Shown: positions 1 to 9,120 of the stretch, piece after piece | Numbering within the stretch: position 1 is the first letter of the stretch | Layout of the letters: each line of letters starts with the position of its first letter | Program-made: the position numbers and the translations under genes | Origin: a bacterium | GTDB lineage: Bacteria > Joyebacterota > Joyebacteria > Joyebacterales > Joyebacteraceae | NCBI GenBank assembly: GCA_025782395.1 | Contig: JALGZD010000026.1 | Location: 1 to 42,094, forward strand | Direction of reading: 5' to 3' | DNA length: 42,094 bases | Notes under the pieces: generated by a model | What the model saw: only the letters and a program-made list of their open reading frames with translations | Database searches by the model: none | What the model was told of the DNA's origin: nothing

Positions 1-90
1 CGGGGCGGTTCTGTTGCCTCCGGCGTCTACTTCGCCCGGATGATGGCTGACGGCTTCACGGGAAGCACGAAAATGGTTCTTCTGAAATAA
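1..90 (+). CDS. C-terminal fragment of a secreted protein with FlgD/T9SS-type sorting domain
   Basis: The window opens inside a reading frame that ends with TAA at 88-90. The visible 29 residues include VASGVYFARM and end in STKMVLLK. This is the last strand of the FlgD-like Ig domain found at the C-terminus of type IX secretion substrates, and it matches the ends of the two large C25 proteins that follow (ARMVLLK, KKMILLK). The catalytic or binding part lies outside the window, so no function can be given beyond being a probable exported protein. The next gene has its own promoter, so this is the end of a transcription unit. Confidence 0.75.
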   Translation, partial: RGGSVASGVYFARMMADGFTGSTKMVLLK

Positions 91-91
91 G

Positions 92-120
92 GTCCGTTCT
101 CACGGACGGGGGCGTTTCTT
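92..120 (+). terminator. possible terminator after the partial gene
   Basis: A 6-bp stem GTCCGT/ACGGAC (92-97, 102-107) with a 4-nt loop begins two bases after the stop codon. It is followed by GGGGGCGTTTCTT. The T-run is short and separated from the stem. A second inverted repeat, AACGGGGC/GCCCCGTT, lies near 187-218. Together they probably end the upstream transcript. The rest of 91-290 shows nothing else recognisable. Confidence 0.35.
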
Positions 121-291
121 ACGACCGGTACTATCCTTCGGGCGCCGACGGGCGTCCCTGACAGCCGGATCTGATACAGACGTGGCAAACGGGGCTCATC
201 CGGACGGTGGGCCCCGTTCCTGTGGTGCGCCGGGCATGGCGCGCAGCGCCGTGGACGGCGCTGTCAACCGAGCGGTGTGGCTGAATCGGCA

Positions 292-319
292 ATGACAAAT
301 TGTGTTTCTGTGGTATAAT
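292..319 (+). promoter_or_regulatory. sigma70-type promoter with consensus extended -10
   Basis: ATGACA (292-297), a 16-bp spacer, then TATAAT (314-319) preceded by TGG, which makes an extended -10. This is the best -10 in the window. Transcription would start near 325, about 100 nt upstream of the C25 peptidase gene, which suggests that gene is well expressed. Confidence 0.75.
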
Positions 320-423
320 ATATGCACTGATATGTCCTTCTAAGGCCGTAATCAGTTGTCGATTACGGTCGGATGGTTCATATTGCTTTGCACCAGCCTG
401 TCACCTCAAACCGGGGGTGTATC

Positions 424-3400
424 TTGCGGATAGCAGTGTCGGTACTGATAGCTGTCGTTTTGCTTGCGTTCGGAGTTGCGGCTGAGACCGTGACACTGAA
501 CAGCGACGCGGATGCGGTTGCTGTGAGCGTAGTTGTAGCGGATGGTGCCCGGACCGTCATCGAGTACGAGTTCGGCAGTTTCACCAGGAATCCCGTGGAC
601 ATCGATGGCGATACTTACTACGAGATCACCGTCGGCACGGAAGGGCGGATGTTGGAGAGAGGACTTCCCGGGCTTCCGGTTGTAGCCAGGAGCATCATCA
701 TTCCCGATGACGCGGCGATGGATGTCCGTGTATTGGGGACGAGCTACGTCGACTTCGAGGACGTGCCCGTTGCGCCATCAAAGGGCGTCATCACGAGGAA
801 CATAGATCCCGCCACGGTCTCATACGACTTCGATCCGTTCTATCAGACCGATCGCTGGTTCCCTGGAAAGGTGGTTCACACTCGCGAGCCGTACATCATG
901 CGTGACGTGAGGGGTCTGACGGTCGTCCTCAATCCCGTCCAGTACAACCCCGCTACGAAGACGCTGAGAGTCTATACGAGCGTCATCGTGGAGGTCTACT
1001 CGACCGGTTCCGGACGCATCAATGTGCTTCAGCACAGCCCGAACGAGTCCGCGGTGGCCGAGTTCGAGCGCATCTATGCTCGGCACTTCCTCAACTACAG
1101 GGACGTGAGGTCTGACCGGTACGCGTCGGTCGGCGAGATGGGCAACATGCTCGTCATCTCCTACGGGAGCTTCATGACGGCCATGGAGCCGCTCGTCGAG
1201 TGGAAGAAGCAGATGGGTATCCCGTGCGAGATGGTGAGTGTAACGGATGCAGGCAGCACTGCGAACGGCATCAGGAACTACATACAGAACTACTACGACA
1301 CGAACGGTCTCGCGTTTGTTCTTCTGGTCGGTGATGCGGCTCAGGTACCCTCTCTCAGCGCATCGGGTGGCTCGTCCGACCCCAGCTACTCGCTGGTTGC
1401 GGGTTCGGACAGCTATCCGGATCTGTTTGTGGGCCGTTTCTCCGCGGAGACTGTGGAACAGGTGGAAACACAAGTCCTTCGGAGCGTTGAGTACGAGAAG
1501 TACCCGCAATCGGCTGGCGCGTGGTACCACAAGGGTATGGGAATCGCGTCGAACCAGGGTCCGGGTGACGATGGCGAGTACGACAACGTGCACATCGATA
1601 ACATCCGGGCCGACCTCCTTGGCTTCACATACACGGAAGTGGATCGGATCTACGATCCGAGCGGAACGGCCTCAATGGTCACAAACGGTCTGAACGACGG
1701 TCGGAGCGTCATCAACTACTGTGGCCATGGGTCTGCATACAGTTGGGGCTCGACAGGTTTCTCGACAAGCAACGTCAACGCGCTCACGAACGACAACATG
1801 CTCCCGTTCATCATCAGCGTCGCATGTGTGAACGGCCAGTTCGCCGGCATTACGTGTTTTGCCGAGGCGTGGCTCAGGGCGACTCATGGCAGCGAGCCGA
1901 CCGGAGCTATCGGTGCGTATATGTCCTCCATCGACCAGTCGTGGAATCCCCCCATGGACGGGCAGGACGAGGTAGCCGACCTGCTCGTGGCTGAGGAGAA
2001 GCGGACCTTCGGCGGTCTCTGCTTCAACGGCAGTTGCAAGATGATGGACACGTACGGTACCGACGGCGCAAACATGTTCAAGACGTGGACCGTGTTCGGT
2101 GACCCGTCGCTCAGGGTGTCGACAGACACGCCGACACCTCTGACAGTGGGCCACGACAGCGATATCGACTCGGGAGCCGGCACATTCGACGTAGAGGTCA
2201 CAGGCGTAGAGGGAGCCCTCTGCGCGCTCTACTACGACGACGTCCTCTACGGCTCTGCGCTCACGAACGCGAGCGGGGATGCGACGATATCGATCTCAGG
2301 GGCGCTCGGCGAAGGGAATGACCTCGTCCTCACAGTGACATCGTTCAACGCGACGCCGTACTTCGGTACGGTCACAGTAGGTCCGTCGTACACCCCCATT
2401 GTCGATGTCAGCCCCGCGAGCTTTGATGTAACACTTGAGCCCGGTGAGACAACCAGCCGGACGCTCTACATAAGCAACATCGGCGAAGCTCTTTCGGTCT
2501 TGAACTACCAGATCGACATCGTGGATGGCGGAAGCGCCAGGGATCTGACCGGTTCCACTGTGACCTCCGATCCGACCGAGTACACACCGGGGACAACGGT
2601 GGATATCGTCTTCTCCGCATACAACGGGAGCTCGGACAGCGAGAGGATGGAAGCCGTCACTCTTGACTTCCCCACTGGAGTCACAGTGAATACGTGCACC
2701 AACTTCTCTCCCACGATTTCGAGCAGAGAACTGGTCTGGGACGGAACGACGGGGAATGGGGCCTCGGTGAGCTGGATCGGCGACTACTCAAACGTCATCT
2801 ATCCATATGAGAGAGCGTTTGCGACCGTGAACGTTACGATCGACAGCGGCTTCAGCGGAGATCTTGAGATTGACTTCGCACTGACCGGGAACGACTACGG
2901 CAGTCCACCGCACGCGGTGAGCGGCACGATAACGCTCAGCGGACCTCCTGGCCCGACAGTCACACTGACCGTGCCCAACGGTGGGGAGGAGTGGGGCATA
3001 GGTAACCCACATGAGATCATCTGGACTTGGTCCGGTGCGTTCTCAGCAGTTGCACTGAGCTACTCAACCGACAACGGTGCCTCATGGTACGACATTATCG
3101 GGACGACGCCGAACGACGGCAGCCACACCTGGACGATCACTGCCGACGCCTCGGACGAGTGCCTCGTGAAAGTTGTCGGCGAGACCGTACCGCCGATTGA
3201 GGATGTGAGCGACGCTCTCTTCTCGGTCTTCGTGCCGGTTGACTGGCTGGCCGTGGTTCCGGCGAGCGGTTTCGTGAACGCCTCAGAGACCGCCGACATT
3301 GAGCTTCAGTTCAATGCCGAGGGGATGTCTGAGGGCGACTACTACGCCGATCTACTCATCGACTCGAACGGGGGAGCCCGAGTAGTTGTGCCGGTTACGC

Positions 3401-3714
3401 TGCACGTTGAGTCAACGGGCATCATCGATGTACCGGCCACACTGCTGCTCTACGGTAACCACCCGAACCCGTTCAACCCGATGACCGAGATCGCATTCGC
3501 GATGCCTGGTGCGGGTCACGTGAGGGTGTCGGTCTTCGATGTATCGGGCAGGCTTGTAAAGGTCGTGGCCGACGGCGAGTACGAAGCCGGACTGAATCAG
3601 GTGATGTGGGACGGCACGAACTCGGCGGGCGCGGCCGTCGCCTCAGGCGTCTACGTATACCGCCTCGAGGTTGGTGACGAGTCGCTCGAGGCGAGGATGG
3701 TGCTTCTGAAATAG
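424..3714 (+). CDS. secreted gingipain-like C25 cysteine peptidase with T9SS-type C-terminal domain
   Basis: This is a probable exported cysteine endopeptidase of family C25. The TTG at 424 is preferred: GGGGGTG lies 4 nt upstream and it places a clean signal peptide (hydrophobic residues 3-20, ending AAE) at the N-terminus. An in-frame ATG at 373 would add 17 residues and has no Shine-Dalgarno site. From the TTG, residues 20-200 resemble a C25 propeptide. Residues 237-560 are the caspase-like catalytic domain, with His435 in CGHGS and Cys468 in SVACVNG. Their spacing of 33 equals that of the RgpB dyad. Ig-like and cohesin-like beta domains follow, then a PNGGE(E)W-type beta domain near 850-930. 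A FlgD-like sorting domain (HPNPFNP ... MVLLK) occupies about 1010-1096. The gene converges with a second C25 gene and shares a terminator with it. The substrate is unknown. Confidence 0.88.
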   Translation: MRIAVSVLIAVVLLAFGVAAETVTLNSDADAVAVSVVVADGARTVIEYEFGSFTRNPVDIDGDTYYEITVGTEGRMLERGLPGLPVVARSIIIPDDAAMDVRVLGTSYVDFEDVPVAPSKGVITRNIDPATVSYDFDPFYQTDRWFPGKVVHTREPYIMRDVRGLTVVLNPVQYNPATKTLRVYTSVIVEVYSTGSGRINVLQHSPNESAVAEFERIYARHFLNYRDVRSDRYASVGEMGNMLVISYGSFMTAMEPLVEWKKQMGIPCEMVSVTDAGSTANGIRNYIQNYYDTNGLAFVLLVGDAAQVPSLSASGGSSDPSYSLVAGSDSYPDLFVGRFSAETVEQVETQVLRSVEYEKYPQSAGAWYHKGMGIASNQGPGDDGEYDNVHIDNIRADLLGFTYTEVDRIYDPSGTASMVTNGLNDGRSVINYCGHGSAYSWGSTGFSTSNVNALTNDNMLPFIISVACVNGQFAGITCFAEAWLRATHGSEPTGAIGAYMSSIDQSWNPPMDGQDEVADLLVAEEKRTFGGLCFNGSCKMMDTYGTDGANMFKTWTVFGDPSLRVSTDTPTPLTVGHDSDIDSGAGTFDVEVTGVEGALCALYYDDVLYGSALTNASGDATISISGALGEGNDLVLTVTSFNATPYFGTVTVGPSYTPIVDVSPASFDVTLEPGETTSRTLYISNIGEALSVLNYQIDIVDGGSARDLTGSTVTSDPTEYTPGTTVDIVFSAYNGSSDSERMEAVTLDFPTGVTVNTCTNFSPTISSRELVWDGTTGNGASVSWIGDYSNVIYPYERAFATVNVTIDSGFSGDLEIDFALTGNDYGSPPHAVSGTITLSGPPGPTVTLTVPNGGEEWGIGNPHEIIWTWSGAFSAVALSYSTDNGASWYDIIGTTPNDGSHTWTITADASDECLVKVVGETVPPIEDVSDALFSVFVPVDWLAVVPASGFVNASETADIELQFNAEGMSEGDYYADLLIDSNGGARVVVPVTLHVESTGIIDVPATLLLYGNHPNPFNPMTEIAFAMPGAGHVRVSVFDVSGRLVKVVADGEYEAGLNQVMWDGTNSAGAAVASGVYVYRLEVGDESLEARMVLLK

Positions 3715-3744
3715 ACGTTCTGCAATACGGATAGGCAAACAGAT

Positions 3745-3777
3745 GGGGCCGCTCGAGTTGATTCGGGCGGCCCCTTT
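3745..3777 (+). terminator. intrinsic terminator between convergent C25 genes
   Basis: A perfect 8-bp stem GGGGCCGC/GCGGCCCC (3745-3752, 3767-3774) is followed by TTTCTG. It sits between two converging stop codons (3714 on +, 3811 on -). On the minus strand the stem is followed by ATCTGTTTG, so it may act in both directions. Confidence 0.7.
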
Positions 3778-3810
3778 CTGCGTTGGTTCTGTACCTCGAT
3801 TGCGTTGATG

Positions 3811-6800
3811 CTACTTCAAGAGAATCATTTTCTTCGTGCTCTTGAACCCATCGGCTTCGAAGCAGTAGAAGTAGATGCCGGCCGGGACCCTGGCGCCGCG
3901 TGCATCGGTGCCGTCCCACGTCACAAGATGGTTGCCCGCCGGGAGGTTCCCGCTCACGACAGTCGCAATCCTTCTGCCCGTGACGTTGTAGACCTCGAGC
4001 CTCGCCTCCGCCGGTCTGGGCAGAGCGAATGCCAGCGCGGTGCCGCCCTTGAACGGGTTCGGGTAGTTCTGTCTGAGGGCGAACGCCAGCGGGATCTCCG
4101 GATCCTCAATGCCGGTTCCCGTGAGATCGATGGTGATTGTCACGATGTCATACGCGTCGTAGCGGCTTCCCGTGTAGATGTGCAGGTCGAGTTCAGCCGT
4201 CTCGTCCCCGGGCGCGTCTGCTACCGTGATCACGAACGGCGAAGCGACGTTATCGCCTGTCCCGCTGCCCGCTATGCTCCCGAAGTCGGCCGTGCCATCG
4301 ACGATGATCAGATCAGGATCGGTCGTCGAGATCGTGGCCGTCACGTTCGAGGCCGTGGAAGCACCGCTGTTCAGAAGCGTGAGGATCAGACCGAAAGTCT
4401 CGGACGGCTCCGCAATGCCATCACCATCACCGCCGGTCGAGTCGTCGATCGTCTGATCATTGACCGCAAGCCACACATCAGCTTGGTCGGGCGGTTCGGT
4501 CGTGAACTTGATAGCCATCCCGTTGTCTATCGTCGCTGCATTGTCATCGTAATTGTTGTTGTAGACGTACTGGATGCCGTCGTTCTCAAGGGGATTCTCG
4601 ATGCCGACAGTGGCGCTGTCGATGCTCCGTACGTCCTCATACTGGAGGACGATCTCGCCGTCGCCGGACGATGTCCCGTAGTAGGCCGGATCGTACAGGA
4701 TGACCTCGAAAGTCTCGGGGTTGGCCCCTCCGTAGTGTACGTTCGCGTCGAACTGAACGATGTAGCGGTGGTTGTCGGTGTCGTCGTATTCGTAGATGTC
4801 ACCACCAGCCGACGGGTCGAGGTCGTCCCAGAAAATCGCGATCATGGATTCGGGGCCGTGAGTATCGGGAATGCCGGAGTTGTCGCCGAACCGGTAGTCC
4901 TCCGAGCCGAGCGCAACGAAGCCGTTCGAGCAGACCGAGATCTGCGTGTAGTCCACGCCGTAGTACTTGAATGTGAACGGGAGTGAGAGAACCGTGGTGG
5001 CCGCATCCGCGTTGGTGATTGCGGAGATGATGGAGCCGACTCCCGTGATCTCTGCCCAGTCGTAGACCGGCGCCTGACCAGTCCACATGTCAGTGGTATC
5101 GTACGCGTAGTAGCCGTACGCATCCGGTCCTGCCGGGCCCCCTGAGGGCATGCCACCAAGCGTGACCTCGACATCCAGGTTCTGGGTGTGGCTGTAGGTA
5201 TCGCCGTCACCGGTGGCCACGAGCTGGAATGAGATCTCGTGGGCGGGCGGAGCATTCGGGCTCACACTCACGCGGAACGAGTTCCCGGCGTTCGATCCGG
5301 CGCCGCCGGTGCCGATGTCGCCGAAATAGGCCTCTGCGTCGGTGACTACAGCGTAGGCATCGGATGTGGTCAACGTTCCGGCCACATCGAGAAGCCCCAG
5401 AGGGCCATCGTTCGCTAGCGTGATGTTGAGCCAGGCCGTCTCGCCAAGCTCGAGCACACCGTCTCCATCACCGGTACCGCTGTCGTCGATGACGACACTC
5501 TGAACGGAGAGATCGCCGGCCGCTACCGTCACTCCGGGTACCGGAATAGTCCAGGCGCCGCGGCTCTCGTCGGCCGTCGCATAGACTGTGATCGCGAGGT
5601 CGTGCCCGTTCGGGCAGCTCTCGGCGATGCTCAGGGTGTATGCCACAAGGTTCGGCCCGGTTGAACTGCCGGGGATTGTCCCGTAGGACGACGTCGTATC
5701 GATCAGCGTCACGTACGGGTCCGTCGACCGAAGGATGCCATAGGTGTTGACGGCATCGTCGGGGCCGGAGTTGCGCAGCGTGACCGTGAGATCAACGGTC
5801 TCACCCGGGCTCGGCATCCCGTCGTTGTTGCCGGTTGCAGAGTCGTCGATCACGTGGCTTTCGTGTTCGAGGAACGGACCGTCGATCGTGACGACCGCGT
5901 ACCCCTCGTACGGGTAGAGGTCGTGTCCGGTGACCGTCACCCAGACCGTGTCGGCCAGGACGGGGTTGATGTTGAGCGACACCTGGCCGCTCAGGTCGGT
6001 CAGGTCTGTCTCGTAGACCTCGCCCTCCGCGTAGGCGCAGACGAGGACCTTGTCCAGCGGCGTTCCGCCGGATTCGACGGTGACTACGAAGGTGCTCGAC
6101 CCGGCCGGTACGGTGGAAGAGTGAGTGATCTCCGGGGTAGTGGGGTAGGCCGTCCAGATGTCGAGGTCCGGATCTCCCTGCACGCTCCACCCCTCGTACT
6201 CGTACTCGTCACCGTACATGGTATAGACATAGGACTTGCCGTGTGTGAGGGCTTGTCCAGCCGTGTGCATCTTGAGATTGAAGATGGCGGTGAAGAAGTT
6301 CTTGTTGACGACGCTTCTCAGGTGAGCGACGCCGCAGGCGACGCGACTCGTAGAAACGAAGGAAACAGCGCCCCCCGGGGTTGCCTCGGTGCCTGCACGC
6401 ATCCAGGTCTCGCACGGATACCCATCTGAAGAGTACGATCCTGTGCCGCAGGTCGCAGACATCACAACAGGGAGCTTGTAACCCGGGTTCATCTGGTTGG
6501 GGTCGACATCGAACGGTGACCACCAGTTCGAGACTCCCTGACCGCGGTAGTTGACAAACACGCGCCCGGCGTTGACCGAGGCGTGGACATCATTCTTGTC
6601 ATCGCCGTTCTTCCTGAAGAGCGTATCGATGACGGCGAAGCCGGCGTTGTCCATGAGATCGTACGCGTGCCAGGTGTCTGCGTAGTAAACGGCGTCGTCC
6701 GCGGGATCGTAGTCGTCGCGGACGATGAGACAGGCGCTTTTGAACCAGAACTGGTCGGCCATGTACGGAGTCCGCTTGTAGCCGAGCGTCTTGGCCACGA

Positions 6801-7833
6801 TAAGGTTCGCCTGTGTCGTGTTGTCGCAAGAGAGGCGTCCCCAGAACACGTCGATCAACGGGTCACTTCCAGCGAGCTGGCAATAGCCGTCGTCCGACCC
6901 GCTCGACGACGGGTGGACCGGCAGGACCTCGGTGTCACCGACGAAGAGGATGTACTCCGGCGGCACGTCCCAGTTGTTGTATGCATTCGTAATGTATGTC
7001 TGGATGGCGGATGAACTTGATCCGATGACTGAGAGCTTTGCTATCTCGACCTCCATGCCGCGCTTGTGCTTCCAGTCGGCGAGCGGCAGGATGCTGCTGT
7101 AGTAATTGTCGTGGGTGATGATGAGGTACTTACCACGCTCATCGCTCTCGTAGCGTGTCTTCACGAACTCGTAGTTGGCTATCAGTTCCTCGTAGAGGGG
7201 CCGGAACGTTGGGGAAGTCGGCCTGTCACTCGTCTTAAGGTTGATCCTCCCCGGGGTGCCGTAATCGAGTTCAACCACGAGGCGCTTCACAAACCTCAGC
7301 TCGCCGGCGGACGCATTGTACGCGAGCGGATAAACCCTGAGGGGTACGACACGATAGTCTCTGAATATCGCGGGGTCGCCGATGAGAACGGAGCTCTCCG
7401 GACTGAAGAAGTCGCCATCGTAGGCGGCCTCATTGTAAGAAAGCGGGCCGCCCTGTAGGCGATCAGCCGGCTGGACAGGGAGAAGCTCGGAACAGCGCAT
7501 GGTCCCGTACTGTTCCTCGATGATCCTGAGCTCGACGCCCGACGTAGGTGGGATCGCGATGAGTGTTGCAGCGACGGCGAGGGTTGGCTCCCCCAGATCT
7601 CCCCAAGCGCCTGTACCCTCAACCGCCGCCAGATCGAATGACCGGCCGTCGAGCACGATGGGCTTGATCTCCGGCGTCGGTACATCGATCTCGATAAGCG
7701 TGTGTGACGCGTCGGATTCGAGGACACTGAATGTGACGGCTGCCGCGGGTATGGCCAGCGTTCCCACAGCGAGCATCGTTGCAAGCACTACGGCGCCGCT
7801 CACTGTTGCACCGTACGAACGCACTCCACGCAT
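3811..7833 (-). CDS. large secreted C25-family protein, catalytic His replaced by Gln
   Basis: A 1340-residue exported protein with a signal peptide (hydrophobic 12-32, ending AAAV). AAGGAGG lies 6 nt before the ATG. Residues about 35-230 resemble the C25 propeptide and 240-550 the catalytic fold. The expected CGHG/RGHG motif reads YRGQGV (Gln432, codon CAG), while the nucleophile region is intact as SATCGTG (Cys462). Three copies of a VIDDS.TG..DG...GE beta-domain start near 659, 779 and 1126. A 200-residue beta domain (904-1110) with SNGFVALG and IFWDDLDP lies between them. The FlgD-like sorting domain (NYPNPFKGG ... MILLK) covers the last 85 residues. Either the protein has lost peptidase activity and serves as an adhesin or scaffold, or another residue replaces the His. 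No clear promoter was found in 7834-8021. Confidence 0.87.
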   Translation of the reverse strand: MRGVRSYGATVSGAVVLATMLAVGTLAIPAAAVTFSVLESDASHTLIEIDVPTPEIKPIVLDGRSFDLAAVEGTGAWGDLGEPTLAVAATLIAIPPTSGVELRIIEEQYGTMRCSELLPVQPADRLQGGPLSYNEAAYDGDFFSPESSVLIGDPAIFRDYRVVPLRVYPLAYNASAGELRFVKRLVVELDYGTPGRINLKTSDRPTSPTFRPLYEELIANYEFVKTRYESDERGKYLIITHDNYYSSILPLADWKHKRGMEVEIAKLSVIGSSSSAIQTYITNAYNNWDVPPEYILFVGDTEVLPVHPSSSGSDDGYCQLAGSDPLIDVFWGRLSCDNTTQANLIVAKTLGYKRTPYMADQFWFKSACLIVRDDYDPADDAVYYADTWHAYDLMDNAGFAVIDTLFRKNGDDKNDVHASVNAGRVFVNYRGQGVSNWWSPFDVDPNQMNPGYKLPVVMSATCGTGSYSSDGYPCETWMRAGTEATPGGAVSFVSTSRVACGVAHLRSVVNKNFFTAIFNLKMHTAGQALTHGKSYVYTMYGDEYEYEGWSVQGDPDLDIWTAYPTTPEITHSSTVPAGSSTFVVTVESGGTPLDKVLVCAYAEGEVYETDLTDLSGQVSLNINPVLADTVWVTVTGHDLYPYEGYAVVTIDGPFLEHESHVIDDSATGNNDGMPSPGETVDLTVTLRNSGPDDAVNTYGILRSTDPYVTLIDTTSSYGTIPGSSTGPNLVAYTLSIAESCPNGHDLAITVYATADESRGAWTIPVPGVTVAAGDLSVQSVVIDDSGTGDGDGVLELGETAWLNITLANDGPLGLLDVAGTLTTSDAYAVVTDAEAYFGDIGTGGAGSNAGNSFRVSVSPNAPPAHEISFQLVATGDGDTYSHTQNLDVEVTLGGMPSGGPAGPDAYGYYAYDTTDMWTGQAPVYDWAEITGVGSIISAITNADAATTVLSLPFTFKYYGVDYTQISVCSNGFVALGSEDYRFGDNSGIPDTHGPESMIAIFWDDLDPSAGGDIYEYDDTDNHRYIVQFDANVHYGGANPETFEVILYDPAYYGTSSGDGEIVLQYEDVRSIDSATVGIENPLENDGIQYVYNNNYDDNAATIDNGMAIKFTTEPPDQADVWLAVNDQTIDDSTGGDGDGIAEPSETFGLILTLLNSGASTASNVTATISTTDPDLIIVDGTADFGSIAGSGTGDNVASPFVITVADAPGDETAELDLHIYTGSRYDAYDIVTITIDLTGTGIEDPEIPLAFALRQNYPNPFKGGTALAFALPRPAEARLEVYNVTGRRIATVVSGNLPAGNHLVTWDGTDARGARVPAGIYFYCFEADGFKSTKKMILLK

Positions 7834-8021
7834 TATGACCTCCTTAGAGTGATTGCCGCGCGTGGTCTCTTTCTATCTACTTGCATTCCGGGGAAACGAA
7901 CACACAAGCACCCGGCACGCCCGAACAGCCGCTGAGAGAGCCAGCTCGGGCGTATCTGCTACATATACACGATGCTAGCACACTTCTTTGACTTTGTCTA
8001 TCGTGGAAAAGGAGAGACGGA

Positions 8022-9110
8022 TCACTTGTAGCAGCGAAAGCCGGTCGTGTCGGTGCGATAGAGCGGGCAGAGGTCCTTCGTGGCGTCCTCGAGATTGGCC
8101 ATGCCGGTCGCCCAGCTGCCGCCCCTTATGGGACGGGTCGCACATGAGAAAGTGCCGAAGTTGACGATGGCGACTACATCGCTGCACCACTCCCAGACGT
8201 TGCCCAAGGGATCGGCTATCCCGAGCGGACTGTCACCCGCGGGGCTGTAGTTTCCGACAGGCGCAGCGAACTCTGAGCCGTCGGAATCAAAGCCAGAGTG
8301 TTCATAGCCCTTGTAGCCGAACTTGACGTTGGCGAACGGATAGTCCGGGCCGCTCTCCGCGGGCATACGCTCGTCCCCCCAAGGGTACGCGGCTTCGTAG
8401 AGGCCCGCCGCCTCGAGGTACTCACTGGAAGACGGGAGGCGGTATCCCGCCCACTTGCAGTAGGCGTACGCCTCGAACCACGACACCCCCAGCACCGGAG
8501 ACGTGGCACGATTGGAGTAAGGGTCAGAGGACCACGGTGGATCCGCCTTCGGATCCCAGTGTCGCGGGGCCTGCCACTGGAATTTCCCGGCGTAGTTCCA
8601 GCCTGTTTCTTCGATCTCCAGGCTGCCGTCGTCTATGATCCAGTACTTCATCATCTCGTAGCCGTCGGTTCTGACGAAGGCCGCGAACTCCTCATTCGTC
8701 AGCTCGTATCGGCAGACCAGAAAATCCGGGCCCGTCGTCGAATCGACCTCTATCATCTCACCGCCGTAGCCTTTTCCGTCGTATGCGAGAATGCGCGGCA
8801 CGAAGGCGTCTGGCGAGTTCTCGGGAAGGGTCGAAAGCGGCAGATGGATCGCTTTCCCGGAGCCACCTGCCACGCTTCGTCCGATATCTCCAGATACGCC
8901 GGGAGCGTCCGGTTCGACCCTGAGCTCTGTCCCAGCGATCCTGAGCACGATGTCCATGGTCTCATTGTCCGGGTCCTCGACGTCGTAGGAAACAATGATC
9001 TCATCGGCTTCAAGCCTGACCACGACGTTCGTTATGACAGGCAAGACGTTGGCGGCCGCGGGTGCGGCCACGAGAAGCGCAGTGACAAGCAGGGTGAAGA
9101 AGCAGTTCAC
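8022..9110 (-). CDS. exported FGE/SUMF1-domain protein, probably not a true formylglycine enzyme
   Basis: 362 residues with a GTG start. The Shine-Dalgarno TGGAGGAA overlaps the end of the upstream permease gene, so the two are co-transcribed and probably translationally coupled. A signal peptide (residues 3-21) is followed by an Ig-like beta domain to about 110. The FGE-sulfatase fold then shows YELTNEEFAAF, SWFEAYAYCKWAG, RLPSSSEYLEAA, YPWGDE, DPLGNVWEWCSD, RPIRGGSW and the final TGFRCYK. In authentic FGE the two copper/catalytic cysteines follow the GGS motif. Here that stretch reads GGSWATGMAN, without them. A binding or structural role outside the cytoplasm is therefore more likely than sulfatase activation. 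No sulfatase is encoded nearby. Confidence 0.85.
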   Translation of the reverse strand: MNCFFTLLVTALLVAAPAAANVLPVITNVVVRLEADEIIVSYDVEDPDNETMDIVLRIAGTELRVEPDAPGVSGDIGRSVAGGSGKAIHLPLSTLPENSPDAFVPRILAYDGKGYGGEMIEVDSTTGPDFLVCRYELTNEEFAAFVRTDGYEMMKYWIIDDGSLEIEETGWNYAGKFQWQAPRHWDPKADPPWSSDPYSNRATSPVLGVSWFEAYAYCKWAGYRLPSSSEYLEAAGLYEAAYPWGDERMPAESGPDYPFANVKFGYKGYEHSGFDSDGSEFAAPVGNYSPAGDSPLGIADPLGNVWEWCSDVVAIVNFGTFSCATRPIRGGSWATGMANLEDATKDLCPLYRTDTTGFRCYK

Positions 9111-9120
9111 GATTCCTCCA

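Noticed and set aside
820-1593. Long minus-strand frames inside the C25 genes and many other large antisense frames
   Set aside because: They are shadows from high GC and codon bias: His/Arg-rich, no ribosome sites, no recognisable domains.
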